DNA from: Ensifer adhaerens
Lineage (GTDB): Bacteria > Pseudomonadota > Alphaproteobacteria > Rhizobiales > Rhizobiaceae
Assembly (NCBI RefSeq): GCF_028993555.1
Contig: NZ_CP118610.1
Location: 3,967,001 to 4,031,000 of the forward strand
Length of the DNA stretch: 64,000 bases
Direction of reading: 5' to 3'
Shown: one piece after another, positions 47,288 to 55,617 of the stretch
Layout: each line of letters begins with the position of its first letter
How positions within the stretch are numbered: the first letter of the stretch is position 1
Translations under genes and position numbers: made by a program
Notes under the pieces: generated by a model
Database searches by the model: none
The model's input: only the letters and a program-made list of their open reading frames with translations
What the model was told of the DNA's origin: nothing

Positions 47288-48094
47288 CTAAGACACGATG
47301 GGATAGGCGACGTCGAAGCGGGCGCCGTTGCTGCCGGGGTAGATTTCGTAGGGGCTGCCGAAACAGTCGAGATCGTTGCTGTGCTCGAACCAGGCCTCGA
47401 TCGCGTCATAGACGCGCAGCACCGCCGGAAAGGTCTCGAACGTCTCGGGCACCGGCAGGAATGCTTCGCGCCCCGCCGGGTGAAGACGGATGCGAAGATC
47501 ACCTGACGGTTCGAGGCTGCCGGCATAGCCGATCGCGACCTCGACGAGGCCCTTACCGTCATGGTTCACGGGCTCGTGGAAATGCAGCGTCATCGGCCCG
47601 TCGTCGTCCTTGCCGCATTGCGTCAGGTAGGTCCGGATTTCCGCTTCGGCGCTTTCCGTGAAAGCCTCGAGCGCTCCGACCGTCACGTGGCCCTGCCGAT
47701 AGACGATCTTCGAAGGCGCAACATCGCGCACGTGGACGGCCTTGATCAGCGGATCATCGCCGCCGGTCGATTGCCTGGAGATCGCCTCCACCAGTTCGCT
47801 CTGCTCTTCGAGCCGTTTGGTCTGTACCTCCAGCCAGGCACGCAGCTCGGAGAGGCGCACGTCCGGCTGACGCTCGATCAGGCGTGCGATCCGGGCGATC
47901 GGCAGACCCAATTGCCGCAGCCGCGCGATCAACCGGGCACGGCCCGCCTGCTCGGCGGCGTAGTAGCGATAGCCGGTCACCGGATCGACATGGGCGGGAA
48001 CCAGCAGGCCTTGCTCGGCATAGAGCCGGAGTGCCTTCGGCGACAGTCTTGTGGCAGCGCCGAAGCGGCCGGCGAGGAAATAGGAATCGGTCAT
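47288..48094 (-). CDS. MerR family regulator with GyrI-like effector domain
   Basis: 268 residues. MerR HTH with RLSPKALRLYAEQGLLVPAHVD and GYRYYAAEQAGRARLIARLR, a coiled-coil dimer helix, and a C-terminal GyrI/BmrR-type ligand domain. Such proteins sense hydrophobic cations or drugs and activate promoters by DNA distortion. Its own promoter has the 19-bp spacer typical of MerR targets, and the mRNA would start at or next to the ATG. Confidence 0.9.
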   Translation of the reverse strand: MTDSYFLAGRFGAATRLSPKALRLYAEQGLLVPAHVDPVTGYRYYAAEQAGRARLIARLRQLGLPIARIARLIERQPDVRLSELRAWLEVQTKRLEEQSELVEAISRQSTGGDDPLIKAVHVRDVAPSKIVYRQGHVTVGALEAFTESAEAEIRTYLTQCGKDDDGPMTLHFHEPVNHDGKGLVEVAIGYAGSLEPSGDLRIRLHPAGREAFLPVPETFETFPAVLRVYDAIEAWFEHSNDLDCFGSPYEIYPGSNGARFDVAYPIVS

Positions 48095-48100
48095 GGAACA

Positions 48101-48131
48101 AGTCTGGGGCCTGCCCCAGGGGCGAGGTCAA
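48101..48131 (-). promoter_or_regulatory. MerR-type promoter with 19-bp spacer
   Basis: On the minus strand TTGACC (48131-48126) is separated by 19 bp from CAGACT (48106-48101). The spacer contains the inverted GC arms CCCCTGGGG and GGCCCC. The expected transcription start (about 48094) coincides with the ATG, so the message may be leaderless. Confidence 0.6.
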
Positions 48132-48147
48132 GAGGCATCTTTTCATC

Positions 48148-48185
48148 TTGTAGGTAGAGCCGCCGGTTGTAGGTAGAGCCGCCGG
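48148..48185. repeat. Perfect tandem duplication of 19 bp
   Basis: Two back-to-back copies of TTGTAGGTAGAGCCGCCGG (48148-48166 and 48167-48185) lie just upstream of the MerR promoter. It is a recent duplication or a pair of binding sites. Confidence 0.75.
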
Positions 48186-48237
48186 ACGGCTGAGTACCTC
48201 CCGGAGCAGGCAACGGCTCCGGGAGGTTGCATGGCGG

Positions 48238-49434
48238 CTATTGCCTTCCATGTCGGTTCAGGAGCGCCAGCGCAAGGAGCGTGACCGTCGCCATCACCAG
48301 GCAGTAGCCGACAAGCGGCCAGGCCGTATCGCCCTTGAGAAGCAGCACGGCGCCGGTGCCGACGACGGCGACGATCAGGCTCTGGATGCAGAAGTAGAGC
48401 GCCACCGCCGTTCCGGCGATCGCATCAAAGGCCTTCAGCGCGCCGTTCGCGGTCACCGAGGCGCTCATGACGATGCCGACGGCGATCACCCACATCGGCA
48501 GCATGAAACTCTCGAACGAAGGTATCGTGAGGACTTCGCCGACGGCGAGTAATAGCCCTCCCGCCATGATCACGGCCATGCCGCGTATAAGGCAGCCGGA
48601 AATCCCGTAGCGGCCGACGAAACCCTTGGCGAAGCGTGTGGTGACGATCATCGCCACGGCCGCGGTCGCAAAGGCGAGGCTGAAGCCGAACTGCGAATAG
48701 CCGGCCCGATCGATGAGCAGGCGCGGCGCGGTCGAGAAGAACACGAAGAACGCGCCCATCGCCGTGCTGAAGCCGAGCGTGTAGGTCCAGAATGCTCCGC
48801 TCCTGAGGATGAGTGCAAAGCTGGGCTTAACCTTGCCGGAGGGGGAAGGGCTGGTTTCCGGCCAGCGCAGCAGCGCCTGGCCGAGTGCGGCAAGACCGAG
48901 CACGCCGAGTGTCAGGAAGATCGCCCGCCAGCCGAAGGCGCCAGAAATCAGCGCGCCGGCGATCGGTCCGAGTGCCGGAACGAAGGACAGCATCGCGCTG
49001 AACAGGCCATAGATGGTGACGCCTTCCGGACGTGCGCCGTAGACGTCCCGCACCGTCGCAAAGGTCGCAACCAGCGCGGCTGAAGCGCCTGCTGCTTGCA
49101 CCAGCCGGAGTGCCACGAAGAGCGGCGCCGAACTCGTGATGGCCAGCCCCAGCGACGACAGCGCAAACAAGATGGCGCCACCGAGGAGCACCGGACGGCG
49201 GCCGAAACGATCCGAGAGCGGGCCGAACAGCACCTGTCCCAAGCCCAGCATGAGCATGTAGAGACTGAGCGTCAGCTGGACGATTGCCGGTGACGTTCCG
49301 AGAATGCCGGGCATTTGCGGCACGACAGGCAGGTAGATGTCCATGGCGAGCGACGCCAGGATATCGAAAGGTGCCATCAGCAGAAGCGCTGTCGGCAGCG
49401 AATGGGACCAGGTGGGTGAGTTATGATCGGGCAT
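48238..49434 (-). CDS. MFS drug exporter, FloR/CmlA-like
   Basis: 398 residues with twelve helices. It shows Bcr/CflA-subfamily landmarks: LLLMAPFDILASLAMDIYLPVVPQMP, the GPLSDRFGRRPVLLGG motif A, RLVQAAGASAALVATFATVRDVYG (motif C-like) and a late GTAVALYFC. Similarity to the chloramphenicol/florfenicol exporters CmlA and FloR is strong by eye. A proton antiporter of the inner membrane is expected; phenicol export is inference. The ATG at 49434 was chosen over an upstream TTG. No attenuator leader peptide like that of cmlA is seen. Confidence 0.85.
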   Translation of the reverse strand: MPDHNSPTWSHSLPTALLLMAPFDILASLAMDIYLPVVPQMPGILGTSPAIVQLTLSLYMLMLGLGQVLFGPLSDRFGRRPVLLGGAILFALSSLGLAITSSAPLFVALRLVQAAGASAALVATFATVRDVYGARPEGVTIYGLFSAMLSFVPALGPIAGALISGAFGWRAIFLTLGVLGLAALGQALLRWPETSPSPSGKVKPSFALILRSGAFWTYTLGFSTAMGAFFVFFSTAPRLLIDRAGYSQFGFSLAFATAAVAMIVTTRFAKGFVGRYGISGCLIRGMAVIMAGGLLLAVGEVLTIPSFESFMLPMWVIAVGIVMSASVTANGALKAFDAIAGTAVALYFCIQSLIVAVVGTGAVLLLKGDTAWPLVGYCLVMATVTLLALALLNRHGRQ

Positions 49435-49673
49435 GATGAGACATCCGCGCAAATGGGTAACATTCGGCGGCGATCTGCCACTTCATCAAATCTTGGGAGT
49501 GTGAGCCGACAGACGCCGCAACAACTTTTTCAAACCGTTGTTGCGGCTTACCTGGTTGCTGACTCGTCGGTCCTCATTGCGGCTCCTGCTGGCTGACGGC
49601 AACGCCAAGCCATATCGATTTCGATAGTGCTGCATGTCCTATCATTCGACTTTTGGCGCGGCAACCCGCTGGA

Positions 49674-49961
49674 TCACCTCTCAGGTATCCGAGTTGGGGC
49701 ATCCCGTCTCACCGTCAGCCGGTTCTCGACGCTCGCAACGCCGATCACGGATGCCGCCGCATCGCCGGCGCAGGCGACCTCCGCTTCGTTCGCGACTTCA
49801 CCGGAAATAATGACGATTTCGCCAAGCGCCATCACCGAGATCCCGCTCGTATCGACCATGGCCGCATACTGGATGAAGCGCAGCACCTTGTCGGCGAGCG
49901 CATCGTCCGTCAGATGCGGATCGTCGTCTCTATGGGCGTAAACGGGCTTCTCTGGCGGCAT
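49674..49961 (-). CDS. BON domain protein
   Basis: 95 residues from the ATG at 49961. The BON core reads DDALADKVLRFIQYAAMVDTSGISVMALGEIVIISGEVANEAE and continues to ENRLTVR. BON domains bind phospholipid or envelope components; here no signal peptide is visible, so the location is uncertain. It is divergent from the AEC carrier and convergent with nothing nearby; 239 bp separate it from the exporter start. Confidence 0.82.
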   Translation of the reverse strand: MPPEKPVYAHRDDDPHLTDDALADKVLRFIQYAAMVDTSGISVMALGEIVIISGEVANEAEVACAGDAAASVIGVASVENRLTVRRDAPTRIPER

Positions 49962-50091
49962 GGCACCTTCCTCATGCTCTTCCGAACGCCTGCGCTCCGG
50001 GAAGGTTCCGTTCAAGAGGTGCCGCCGCCTCGCGCTTGCGATCCCTATGGGAACACGGTTATTGCTGGCAGTCCCATCCCAAGGCTCGCGC

Positions 50092-51036
50092 ATGTCCGAC
50101 ATCTTCCAGAACGTCCTGCCCATCTTCATCCTGATCCTGGCCGGCTGGCTGCTGGTTCGGTCAGGCTATCTGAAACCGGCTGTCGGCGAGGCGCTCGGGG
50201 ATTTCGTCTTTCGCGTCGCCGTTCCCGTTCTGCTGTTTCGCACGATTGCCGAGGCCGATTTCAAGGACGGTTCGCCCTGGCCGCTCTGGGTTGCCTATTT
50301 TTCCGGCGTCGCCGTCACCTGGACGGTCGGGCATCTGGCGGCAACGCTCATTTTCGGTCGCGACGCGCGCATGGGCGTGCTGGCCGGTGTCTCCTCCGCC
50401 TTCGCCAACACCGTGTTCATCGGCTTGCCGCTGGTCTCGCGCATCGTCGGGGAAGAGGGCATCGTCGCGATCTCCATCCTGCTCTCCGTCCATCTGCCGG
50501 TGATGATGATCGCCGGCACGCTGCTGATGGAGCGGGCCGAGCGCCGTGCAAGCGGCAAGCCAGGGCAACGCCCGCTGCAGCTTCTGGCCGGCGTCGGCCG
50601 CAACCTGGTGCGCAATCCGCTGGTCATCGGGCTTGCTTGCGGCGCGGCGTTTCATCTCATCGGTCAGCCGCTCGGCGGCCCGGTGAAGACCGTCGTTGAC
50701 CAGCTTGCTTCGATGGCGGCACCGGCGGCGCTGATCTCGATCGGTATGGCGCTCGACAAGTACGGCCTTGCCGGCAATCTCGGCCTTGCTTCCTTCACGA
50801 GCTCGCTGAAGCTCCTCGTCATGCCCGGGGTGGTGTTCACCAGCTGCCACCTGCTTGGCCTCAACGACAACTGGACGACGGCGCTCGTGCTGACGTCGGC
50901 CGTGCCGACGGGTGTCAACGCCTGGCTGATCGCCAACCACTTCAACGTCGGCCATGCGCTCGCCTCGTCGACGATCACACTGACGACAGCACTCGGTGTC
51001 ATCAGCGTTTCGATCTGGGCCTATCTGCTGGTGTGA
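50092..51036 (+). CDS. AEC family transporter
   Basis: 314 residues with about ten helices. Typical auxin-efflux-carrier-fold blocks are VLPIFILILAGWLLVRSGYLK, FANTVFIGLPLV, APAALISIGMALDKYG and VPTGVNAWLIANHF. Bacterial members carry malate, malonate or other organic acids; the substrate is unknown. The ATG at 50092 precedes helix 1. Confidence 0.9.
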   Translation: MSDIFQNVLPIFILILAGWLLVRSGYLKPAVGEALGDFVFRVAVPVLLFRTIAEADFKDGSPWPLWVAYFSGVAVTWTVGHLAATLIFGRDARMGVLAGVSSAFANTVFIGLPLVSRIVGEEGIVAISILLSVHLPVMMIAGTLLMERAERRASGKPGQRPLQLLAGVGRNLVRNPLVIGLACGAAFHLIGQPLGGPVKTVVDQLASMAAPAALISIGMALDKYGLAGNLGLASFTSSLKLLVMPGVVFTSCHLLGLNDNWTTALVLTSAVPTGVNAWLIANHFNVGHALASSTITLTTALGVISVSIWAYLLV

Positions 51037-51128
51037 TTGCTTCGGAACGTCGGGAAAGTGTTTTCCTGCGAGAAGCGAAGTCTGCTCTATCGATTCGCGT
51101 GGATGTATCGCGTCGCGTGCCCCAAACG

Positions 51129-51157
51129 CAAAAGGCCCGGCGCGAGCCGGGCCTTTC
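51129..51157 (-). terminator. Terminator between AEC and cytochrome c genes
   Basis: An 11-bp stem (51131-51141 with 51146-51156) and loop GCGA. On the minus strand TTTTGCGTTT follows, ending the cytochrome c gene; it may serve both convergent genes. Confidence 0.75.
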
Positions 51158-51184
51158 GAATGGGTTGCTTCCAACCGCCAAAGC

Positions 51185-51886
51185 TTATTGCGCCGGTGCC
51201 GGCTGGCCTTCGGCAGGCTTGGCTTCCGTAGCCGGAGCGGCCTGGCCTTCAGCCGGCTTGGCTTCGGTTGCCGGAGTTTCGGCCGGCTTTGCGCCTTCGG
51301 CGCCAGCAGCCGGTGCCGCTTCGGCAGAGCCGCCAGCCGCATCCGGCAGCGGAGCCGGAGAATCGGCCTGCTCGCGCAGCCAGGCGATCAGGTTGGCGCG
51401 CTCATCCGGCTTCTTGACGCCGGCAAAGCCCATGGCGGTGCCCGGAACGTGCTTCTTCGGCGCTTCGATGAAGAAGCTCAGGTGGTCGTAATCCCAGACG
51501 ACCTTGCTGCCTTCGGAGAAGGTCTTCATGCCGGCCGAGTAGCTGAAGCCTTCATGCGAGGCGATCGGACGGTTGACGAGGCCCCAGAGGTTCGGACCAA
51601 CTTTGTTTGCGCCGCCCTTGTCGGCGGTGTGACAGCTCGCGCACTTCTTGAACACGGCTTCACCGGCAGAAGCATCGGCCTTGAGCAGCAGCGGCTTGAT
51701 GTCGACTTCGACTTCTGCGGCGCCGCCGGCACCGGCTTCAGACGTGCCCTCTTCGGCAACGATCGTGAAGCCTTCCTTCTCGGGAGCCTCGGAGTGGAAA
51801 ATGCCTTCCGATGCAATGGACACGGACATCAGAACGAAGACCGTCCCCAGAAAGGCACCCACGCCCATGTTCACATATGAATTCAT
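51185..51886 (-). CDS. cycM: Membrane-anchored cytochrome c (CycM type)
   Basis: 233 residues. An uncleaved N-terminal anchor ([20 protein letters not shown]) is followed by a linker, the haem motif [26 protein letters not shown] and the axial-Met region [11 protein letters not shown]. It carries electrons from the bc1 complex to cytochrome oxidase on the periplasmic side, as CycM does in rhizobia. The last 45 or so residues are a Pro/Ala/Glu tail with a twice-repeated EAKPAEGQ unit, which is not part of the haem domain. Start at ATG 51886 after AGGGAGCG. Confidence 0.93.
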   Translation of the reverse strand: MNSYVNMGVGAFLGTVFVLMSVSIASEGIFHSEAPEKEGFTIVAEEGTSEAGAGGAAEVEVDIKPLLLKADASAGEAVFKKCASCHTADKGGANKVGPNLWGLVNRPIASHEGFSYSAGMKTFSEGSKVVWDYDHLSFFIEAPKKHVPGTAMGFAGVKKPDERANLIAWLREQADSPAPLPDAAGGSAEAAPAAGAEGAKPAETPATEAKPAEGQAAPATEAKPAEGQPAPAQ

Positions 51887-52042
51887 CTGCAAACGCTCCC
51901 TTTGCCACCGGCGCAAACAAAAACCCGGCCTATCTTGAAATCGCGCGGAACCTATGTCTTTTGGCTCTGCGTTGCAACAGTGATTATCGGCCCCTAACTG
52001 AGACTTATTGACACTTTCAGCGGGGTTTTTGAAGGCCAGATC

Positions 52043-52801
52043 ATGAATCGCGAAAATTCAGGTAAAGCCATCGTGCTCATTCCGGCGCGCATGGCCTCGA
52101 CACGCCTGCCCGGAAAGCCACTCGCCGACATTTGCGGCCTCCCGATGATCGTCCAGGTGGCGAAACGCGCCAGCGAGGCGAATGTCGGTCGCGTCGTCGT
52201 CGCCGTCGACGACCAGCAGGTCTTCGACGTGGTTAGAGAGGCCGGCTTCGAGGCGATCATGACCCGCATCGACCACCAGTCCGGTTCCGACCGGATCTAT
52301 GAAGCGCTGCAGAAGGCCGATCCGAATGACGAAGCGGAGATCGTCATCAACGTGCAGGGCGATCTGCCGACGGTCGAGCCGGCATCGATTCGTGCCGCGC
52401 TGAACCCGCTTGAAGACGCAGACACCGATATCGCCACGCTGACGGTGGCGATCACCGACGAGAGCGAGAAGACCAACCCGAACATCGTCAAGGTCGTCGG
52501 CGCGCCGCTGAGCGACAGGCGCCTGCGCGCACTCTATTTCACCCGTGCCACCGCACCTTACGGTCAGGGCCCGCTCTATCATCACATCGGCCTCTATGCC
52601 TATCGCCGCCCGGCGCTGGAGCGCTTCGTCTCGCTTCAGCCCTCGACGCTGGAGCGTCGCGAATCGCTCGAGCAGTTGCGCGCGCTCGAAGCTGGCATGC
52701 GCATCGATGTCGAGATCGTCGATTCGGTTCCGCTCGGCGTCGATACGCCGGTGGAGCTGGAAAAAGCCCGCCGTATCCTTTCCGCCCGCCATCCCGAATA
52801 A
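52043..52801 (+). CDS. kdsB: 3-deoxy-manno-octulosonate cytidylyltransferase
   Basis: 252 residues. The nucleotidyltransferase start [20 protein letters not shown] contains the CTP-binding residues; [12 protein letters not shown] and [11 protein letters not shown] hold the metal Asp. It activates Kdo to CMP-Kdo for lipopolysaccharide inner core synthesis. It lies 19 bp upstream of pheA on the same strand, a pairing kept in rhizobia. Confidence 0.97.
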   Translation: MNRENSGKAIVLIPARMASTRLPGKPLADICGLPMIVQVAKRASEANVGRVVVAVDDQQVFDVVREAGFEAIMTRIDHQSGSDRIYEALQKADPNDEAEIVINVQGDLPTVEPASIRAALNPLEDADTDIATLTVAITDESEKTNPNIVKVVGAPLSDRRLRALYFTRATAPYGQGPLYHHIGLYAYRRPALERFVSLQPSTLERRESLEQLRALEAGMRIDVEIVDSVPLGVDTPVELEKARRILSARHPE

Positions 52802-52820
52802 GCCTGAGAAGGAAGCTATC

Positions 52821-53675
52821 GTGACCGTCAAGACCAACAGGATTTCCTTCCAGGGCGACTACGGCGCCAATTCCGACATGGCCTGCCGCGACATGTTTCC
52901 GTCGATGGAACCGCTGCCCTGCCAGACCTTCGAGGATGCTTTCGTCGCCGTCGAGAACGGTGACGCCGATCTCGCGATGATCCCGATCGAGAACACGATC
53001 GCCGGCCGCGTCGCCGATATCCATCACCTCCTGCCGGAATCGCGCCTGCACATCGTCGGCGAATATTTCATGCCGATCCGTTTCCAGCTGATGGTGCTGC
53101 CCGGCGTTACCCGTGACGAAATCCGCACCGTGCACAGCCACATCCACGCGCTCGGCCAGTGCCGCAAGATCGTGCGTTCCAATGGCTGGAAGCCGGTCGT
53201 CGCCGGTGATACGGCGGGTGCCGCAAAGCTCGTCTCCGAGAAGGGCGATCGCTCGATGGCAGCGCTTGCACCAAGGCTTGCCGCCGATCTCTACGGTCTG
53301 GAGATCATCGCCGAGAACGTTGAGGATACCGAAAGCAACGTCACCCGCTTCGTCGTGCTGTCCCGTGAAGAGCAGCGAATCGCGCGCACCAATGACGACG
53401 AACTGATCATCACCACCTTCGTCTTCAACGTCCGCAACATTCCGGCCGCTCTCTACAAGGCCATGGGCGGTTTCGCGACCAACGGCATCAACATGACGAA
53501 GCTCGAGAGCTATCAGCTCGGCGGCAGGTTTGTGGCCACGCAGTTCTATGCCGATATCGAAGGACATCCGGATGATGTCGGCGTGCGCCATGCCATGGAC
53601 GAGCTGCGCTTCTTCTCCGAAAAGGTCCGCATCCTCGGCACCTACAAGGCGCATCCCATGCGTGGCGTGCTCTGA
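52821..53675 (+). CDS. pheA: Prephenate dehydratase
   Basis: 284 residues from a GTG start at 52821 with GAAGGAAG upstream. The catalytic domain has ISFQGDYGANSD, IPIENTIAGRV and DTAGAAKLVSE, and a C-terminal ACT domain contains KLESYQLGG (the phenylalanine-binding ESRP-like site). It converts prephenate to phenylpyruvate and is feedback-inhibited by Phe. No chorismate mutase domain is fused. The frame is longer upstream but overlaps kdsB, so the GTG is preferred. Confidence 0.95.
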   Translation: MTVKTNRISFQGDYGANSDMACRDMFPSMEPLPCQTFEDAFVAVENGDADLAMIPIENTIAGRVADIHHLLPESRLHIVGEYFMPIRFQLMVLPGVTRDEIRTVHSHIHALGQCRKIVRSNGWKPVVAGDTAGAAKLVSEKGDRSMAALAPRLAADLYGLEIIAENVEDTESNVTRFVVLSREEQRIARTNDDELIITTFVFNVRNIPAALYKAMGGFATNGINMTKLESYQLGGRFVATQFYADIEGHPDDVGVRHAMDELRFFSEKVRILGTYKAHPMRGVL

Positions 53676-53722
53676 GCAGGAAAGCCTGGCGCCACAAGAC
53701 GAAATCCAAAGCTCAGCGAAAT

Positions 53723-53747
53723 GGAGGTCCGGTCGATACGGACCTCC
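53723..53747 (+). terminator. Hairpin after pheA
   Basis: A 9-bp perfect stem (53723-53731 with 53739-53747), loop GTCGATA, trailing AATCCCTGTTT. The rest of the 53676-54131 gap (456 bp) shows no gene beyond the leader of the DUF1127 peptide. Confidence 0.6.
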
Positions 53748-54131
53748 AATCCCTGTTTGATGTGAGGTGCTGCTGCTGCAAATCGGACGCCGCGATACGA
53801 TCATGCCAGATTTTCCCATTGCGAATTGACGGGGCAGCTGCCTGAATTTCGATCGACGGTGAAACCTTTGGTTGTTTGTCGCCGCCTGCCGCGCAGGCCT
53901 GCTTTGCATCTGGCTAACATGTTCCGGCTACGCATAAAGGGCCGTCCAAAGGGAACTCGCTCGAATTTCCCGCGAGAATCATTGGCTTTGCAACTGAACT
54001 GCCACCGAAGAAAGTGGCAAAAATTCGTTAACCGGCTACGCGTCTGACGCATGCCTAGTTTGCAATCGCGGCGGTACACATATTTTAGGCAAATGCCTAC
54101 TTAACGCCCGTTCAAGTATGGAGTGTTAAAG

Positions 54132-54269
54132 ATGAAGATCCGTCAGAAGATCATGGAATATGCGAAGACCCGCCGTGCAATCCGCGAGCTGAACGCTCTC
54201 GACGACCACGCACTGAGCGACATCGGTCTGTCCCGTTCGCAGATCCAGGCTGCCGTTTACGGCCGCTAA
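54132..54269 (+). CDS. DUF1127 small protein
   Basis: 45 residues beginning MKIRQKIMEYAKTRRAIREL and continuing with the family core LDDHALSDIGLSRSQI. It is basic and arginine-rich. In Rhizobiales such peptides influence RNA turnover and phosphate or central metabolism and are strongly expressed. It is monocistronic with a long AT-richer upstream region, and a dispersed repeat follows 27 bp downstream. Confidence 0.9.
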   Translation: MKIRQKIMEYAKTRRAIRELNALDDHALSDIGLSRSQIQAAVYGR

Positions 54270-54296
54270 TCGCGCCATTCGCGCATCCCGTCGCGT

Positions 54297-54397
54297 CTGC
54301 ATGTTTCCTTTGATCGTTCCGATCAAAGGATAAAAACATGCAGCAATGTAAGTGCTACAGCGACCTTTGCACGTCTACTAAGACGTGCGGCGCTGTA
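54297..54397. repeat. Rhizobial dispersed palindromic repeat, copy C
   Basis: A 101-bp element nearly identical to 9356-9458: outer arms CTGCATG/CATGCAG, inner arms TTTGATCG/CGATCAAA, then GTGCTACAGCGACCTTTG and a second hairpin ACGTCT/AGACGT. Compensating changes keep both hairpins paired in the two copies. Confidence 0.8.
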
Positions 54398-54429
54398 GGG
54401 CTGGCGGGATGCGCGCCGCTGCCTCCCGA

Positions 54430-54798
54430 TCATGAATCGTAGAGGCAGACGCGCAGCCGGTGACCATCCGGATCGAGCGCGACGAAGGTCGGACCGAAAT
54501 CCATCTCGGTCAAATCCTGCACAATCCGCAGCCCTTCCGCCTTCCATTTCTCATAATGCGCGCGCACCGCGCTCTCGTCTTCCACCATGAAAGCCAGCTC
54601 CGATCGGTGGCCTGACGCTGTCGGCTCCGGCGCGACCGTATGTTCGGCCCACAGCCCAAGCGTGAAGCCCCCAGGCAGTTCGAAGGATGAGAAGGTCTGA
54701 TATTCGACCCGCGGCTGCTGTTCGAGCACTTTGCGGTAGAACGCCACGCTCGCCAGCGGGTCTTTGACGTAGAGAACGATGAGATTTGCCTTGGCCAT
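54430..54798 (-). CDS. VOC/glyoxalase family protein
   Basis: 122 residues, a single vicinal-oxygen-chelate domain pair: LIVLYVKDPLASVAFYRKVL, TFSSFELPGGFTLGLW and VALDPDGHRLRVCLYD. These are metal-dependent lyases or resistance proteins; the function is unassigned. It lies 83 bp downstream of a WYL regulator on the same strand, which may control it. Confidence 0.87.
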   Translation of the reverse strand: MAKANLIVLYVKDPLASVAFYRKVLEQQPRVEYQTFSSFELPGGFTLGLWAEHTVAPEPTASGHRSELAFMVEDESAVRAHYEKWKAEGLRIVQDLTEMDFGPTFVALDPDGHRLRVCLYDS

Positions 54799-54881
54799 GC
54801 TGTTTCCTCCTTGTTGCGGGAGTTGCAGGCTAGGCGCGGGCGCTGCCAACTTCTGTCAGCATGGCGCGGAGATCAGCCGTG

Positions 54882-55589
54882 TCAGGAGCCGACCGTCTGG
54901 CGCTTGGATGCGCCGATGTCCTGGCTCGCGCGCCAGTCCTTCATCAGTACCTGGCGGCGGCGTGGGTAACGCGCGTCGGTCACTGTCATCTGCTGCATGC
55001 GGTCGGCGCGAAAATGCCGGAAGTCCAGGCGCAGTTCGCACCACGCCATGACCATGCGGACATTTTCGAAGAAGCCGAGCGCGAAGGGCCATATGGTCCG
55101 TTGCGTTGCGGTGCCATCGTTGTCGACGTAGTCGAGTTCCACCTTGCGCTCGTTGCGGATCGCGCGCCTCAGCGCGGCGATGTCGATGCCGTTGGTGGCG
55201 GGCGGGCTCGGTCCGACGAGCAGGGTCGAGCTGTCCAGTTCCTCGCGAAGCTCAGCTGGAAGCACCGCGGCGATCTTGGCAAGGGCGTTTGCTGCCGCGC
55301 CTGCGAGATCGTCGTCGGTGCGCTTGGAGACCCAGCGCGATCCGAGCACCAGTGCCTCGATTTCCTCCGCGGAGAACATCATCGGTGGCAGCATGAAGCC
55401 GGGCTTCAGCACATAGCCGAGCCCCGGCTCGCCCTCTATATGGGCGCCCTGGGCTTGCAGGCTGGCGATATCGCGATAGAGCGTTCTGAGGCTGACGCCG
55501 GTTTCTTCCGCCAGCCGCTGGCCGCTCACCGGCTGGCGGTAGCGCCGGAGCACCTGCAGAAGATCCAGCAGCCGTTCGGAGCGGGACAC
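54882..55589 (-). CDS. YafY/WYL-domain transcriptional regulator
   Basis: 235 residues. The N-terminal HTH_11 (RLLDLLQVLRRYRQPVSGQRLAEETGVSLRTLYRDI) is followed by a WYL-type ligand domain (LRRAIRNERKVELDYVDNDG). The exact W-Y-L triplet is altered, as is common in YafY proteins. It likely controls the adjacent VOC gene. Start at the ATG of MSRSERLLDL. Confidence 0.9.
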   Translation of the reverse strand: MSRSERLLDLLQVLRRYRQPVSGQRLAEETGVSLRTLYRDIASLQAQGAHIEGEPGLGYVLKPGFMLPPMMFSAEEIEALVLGSRWVSKRTDDDLAGAAANALAKIAAVLPAELREELDSSTLLVGPSPPATNGIDIAALRRAIRNERKVELDYVDNDGTATQRTIWPFALGFFENVRMVMAWCELRLDFRHFRADRMQQMTVTDARYPRRRQVLMKDWRASQDIGASKRQTVGS

Positions 55590-55617
55590 GGTCGGCCCTC
55601 CTCGTAACCCGTCGCCC

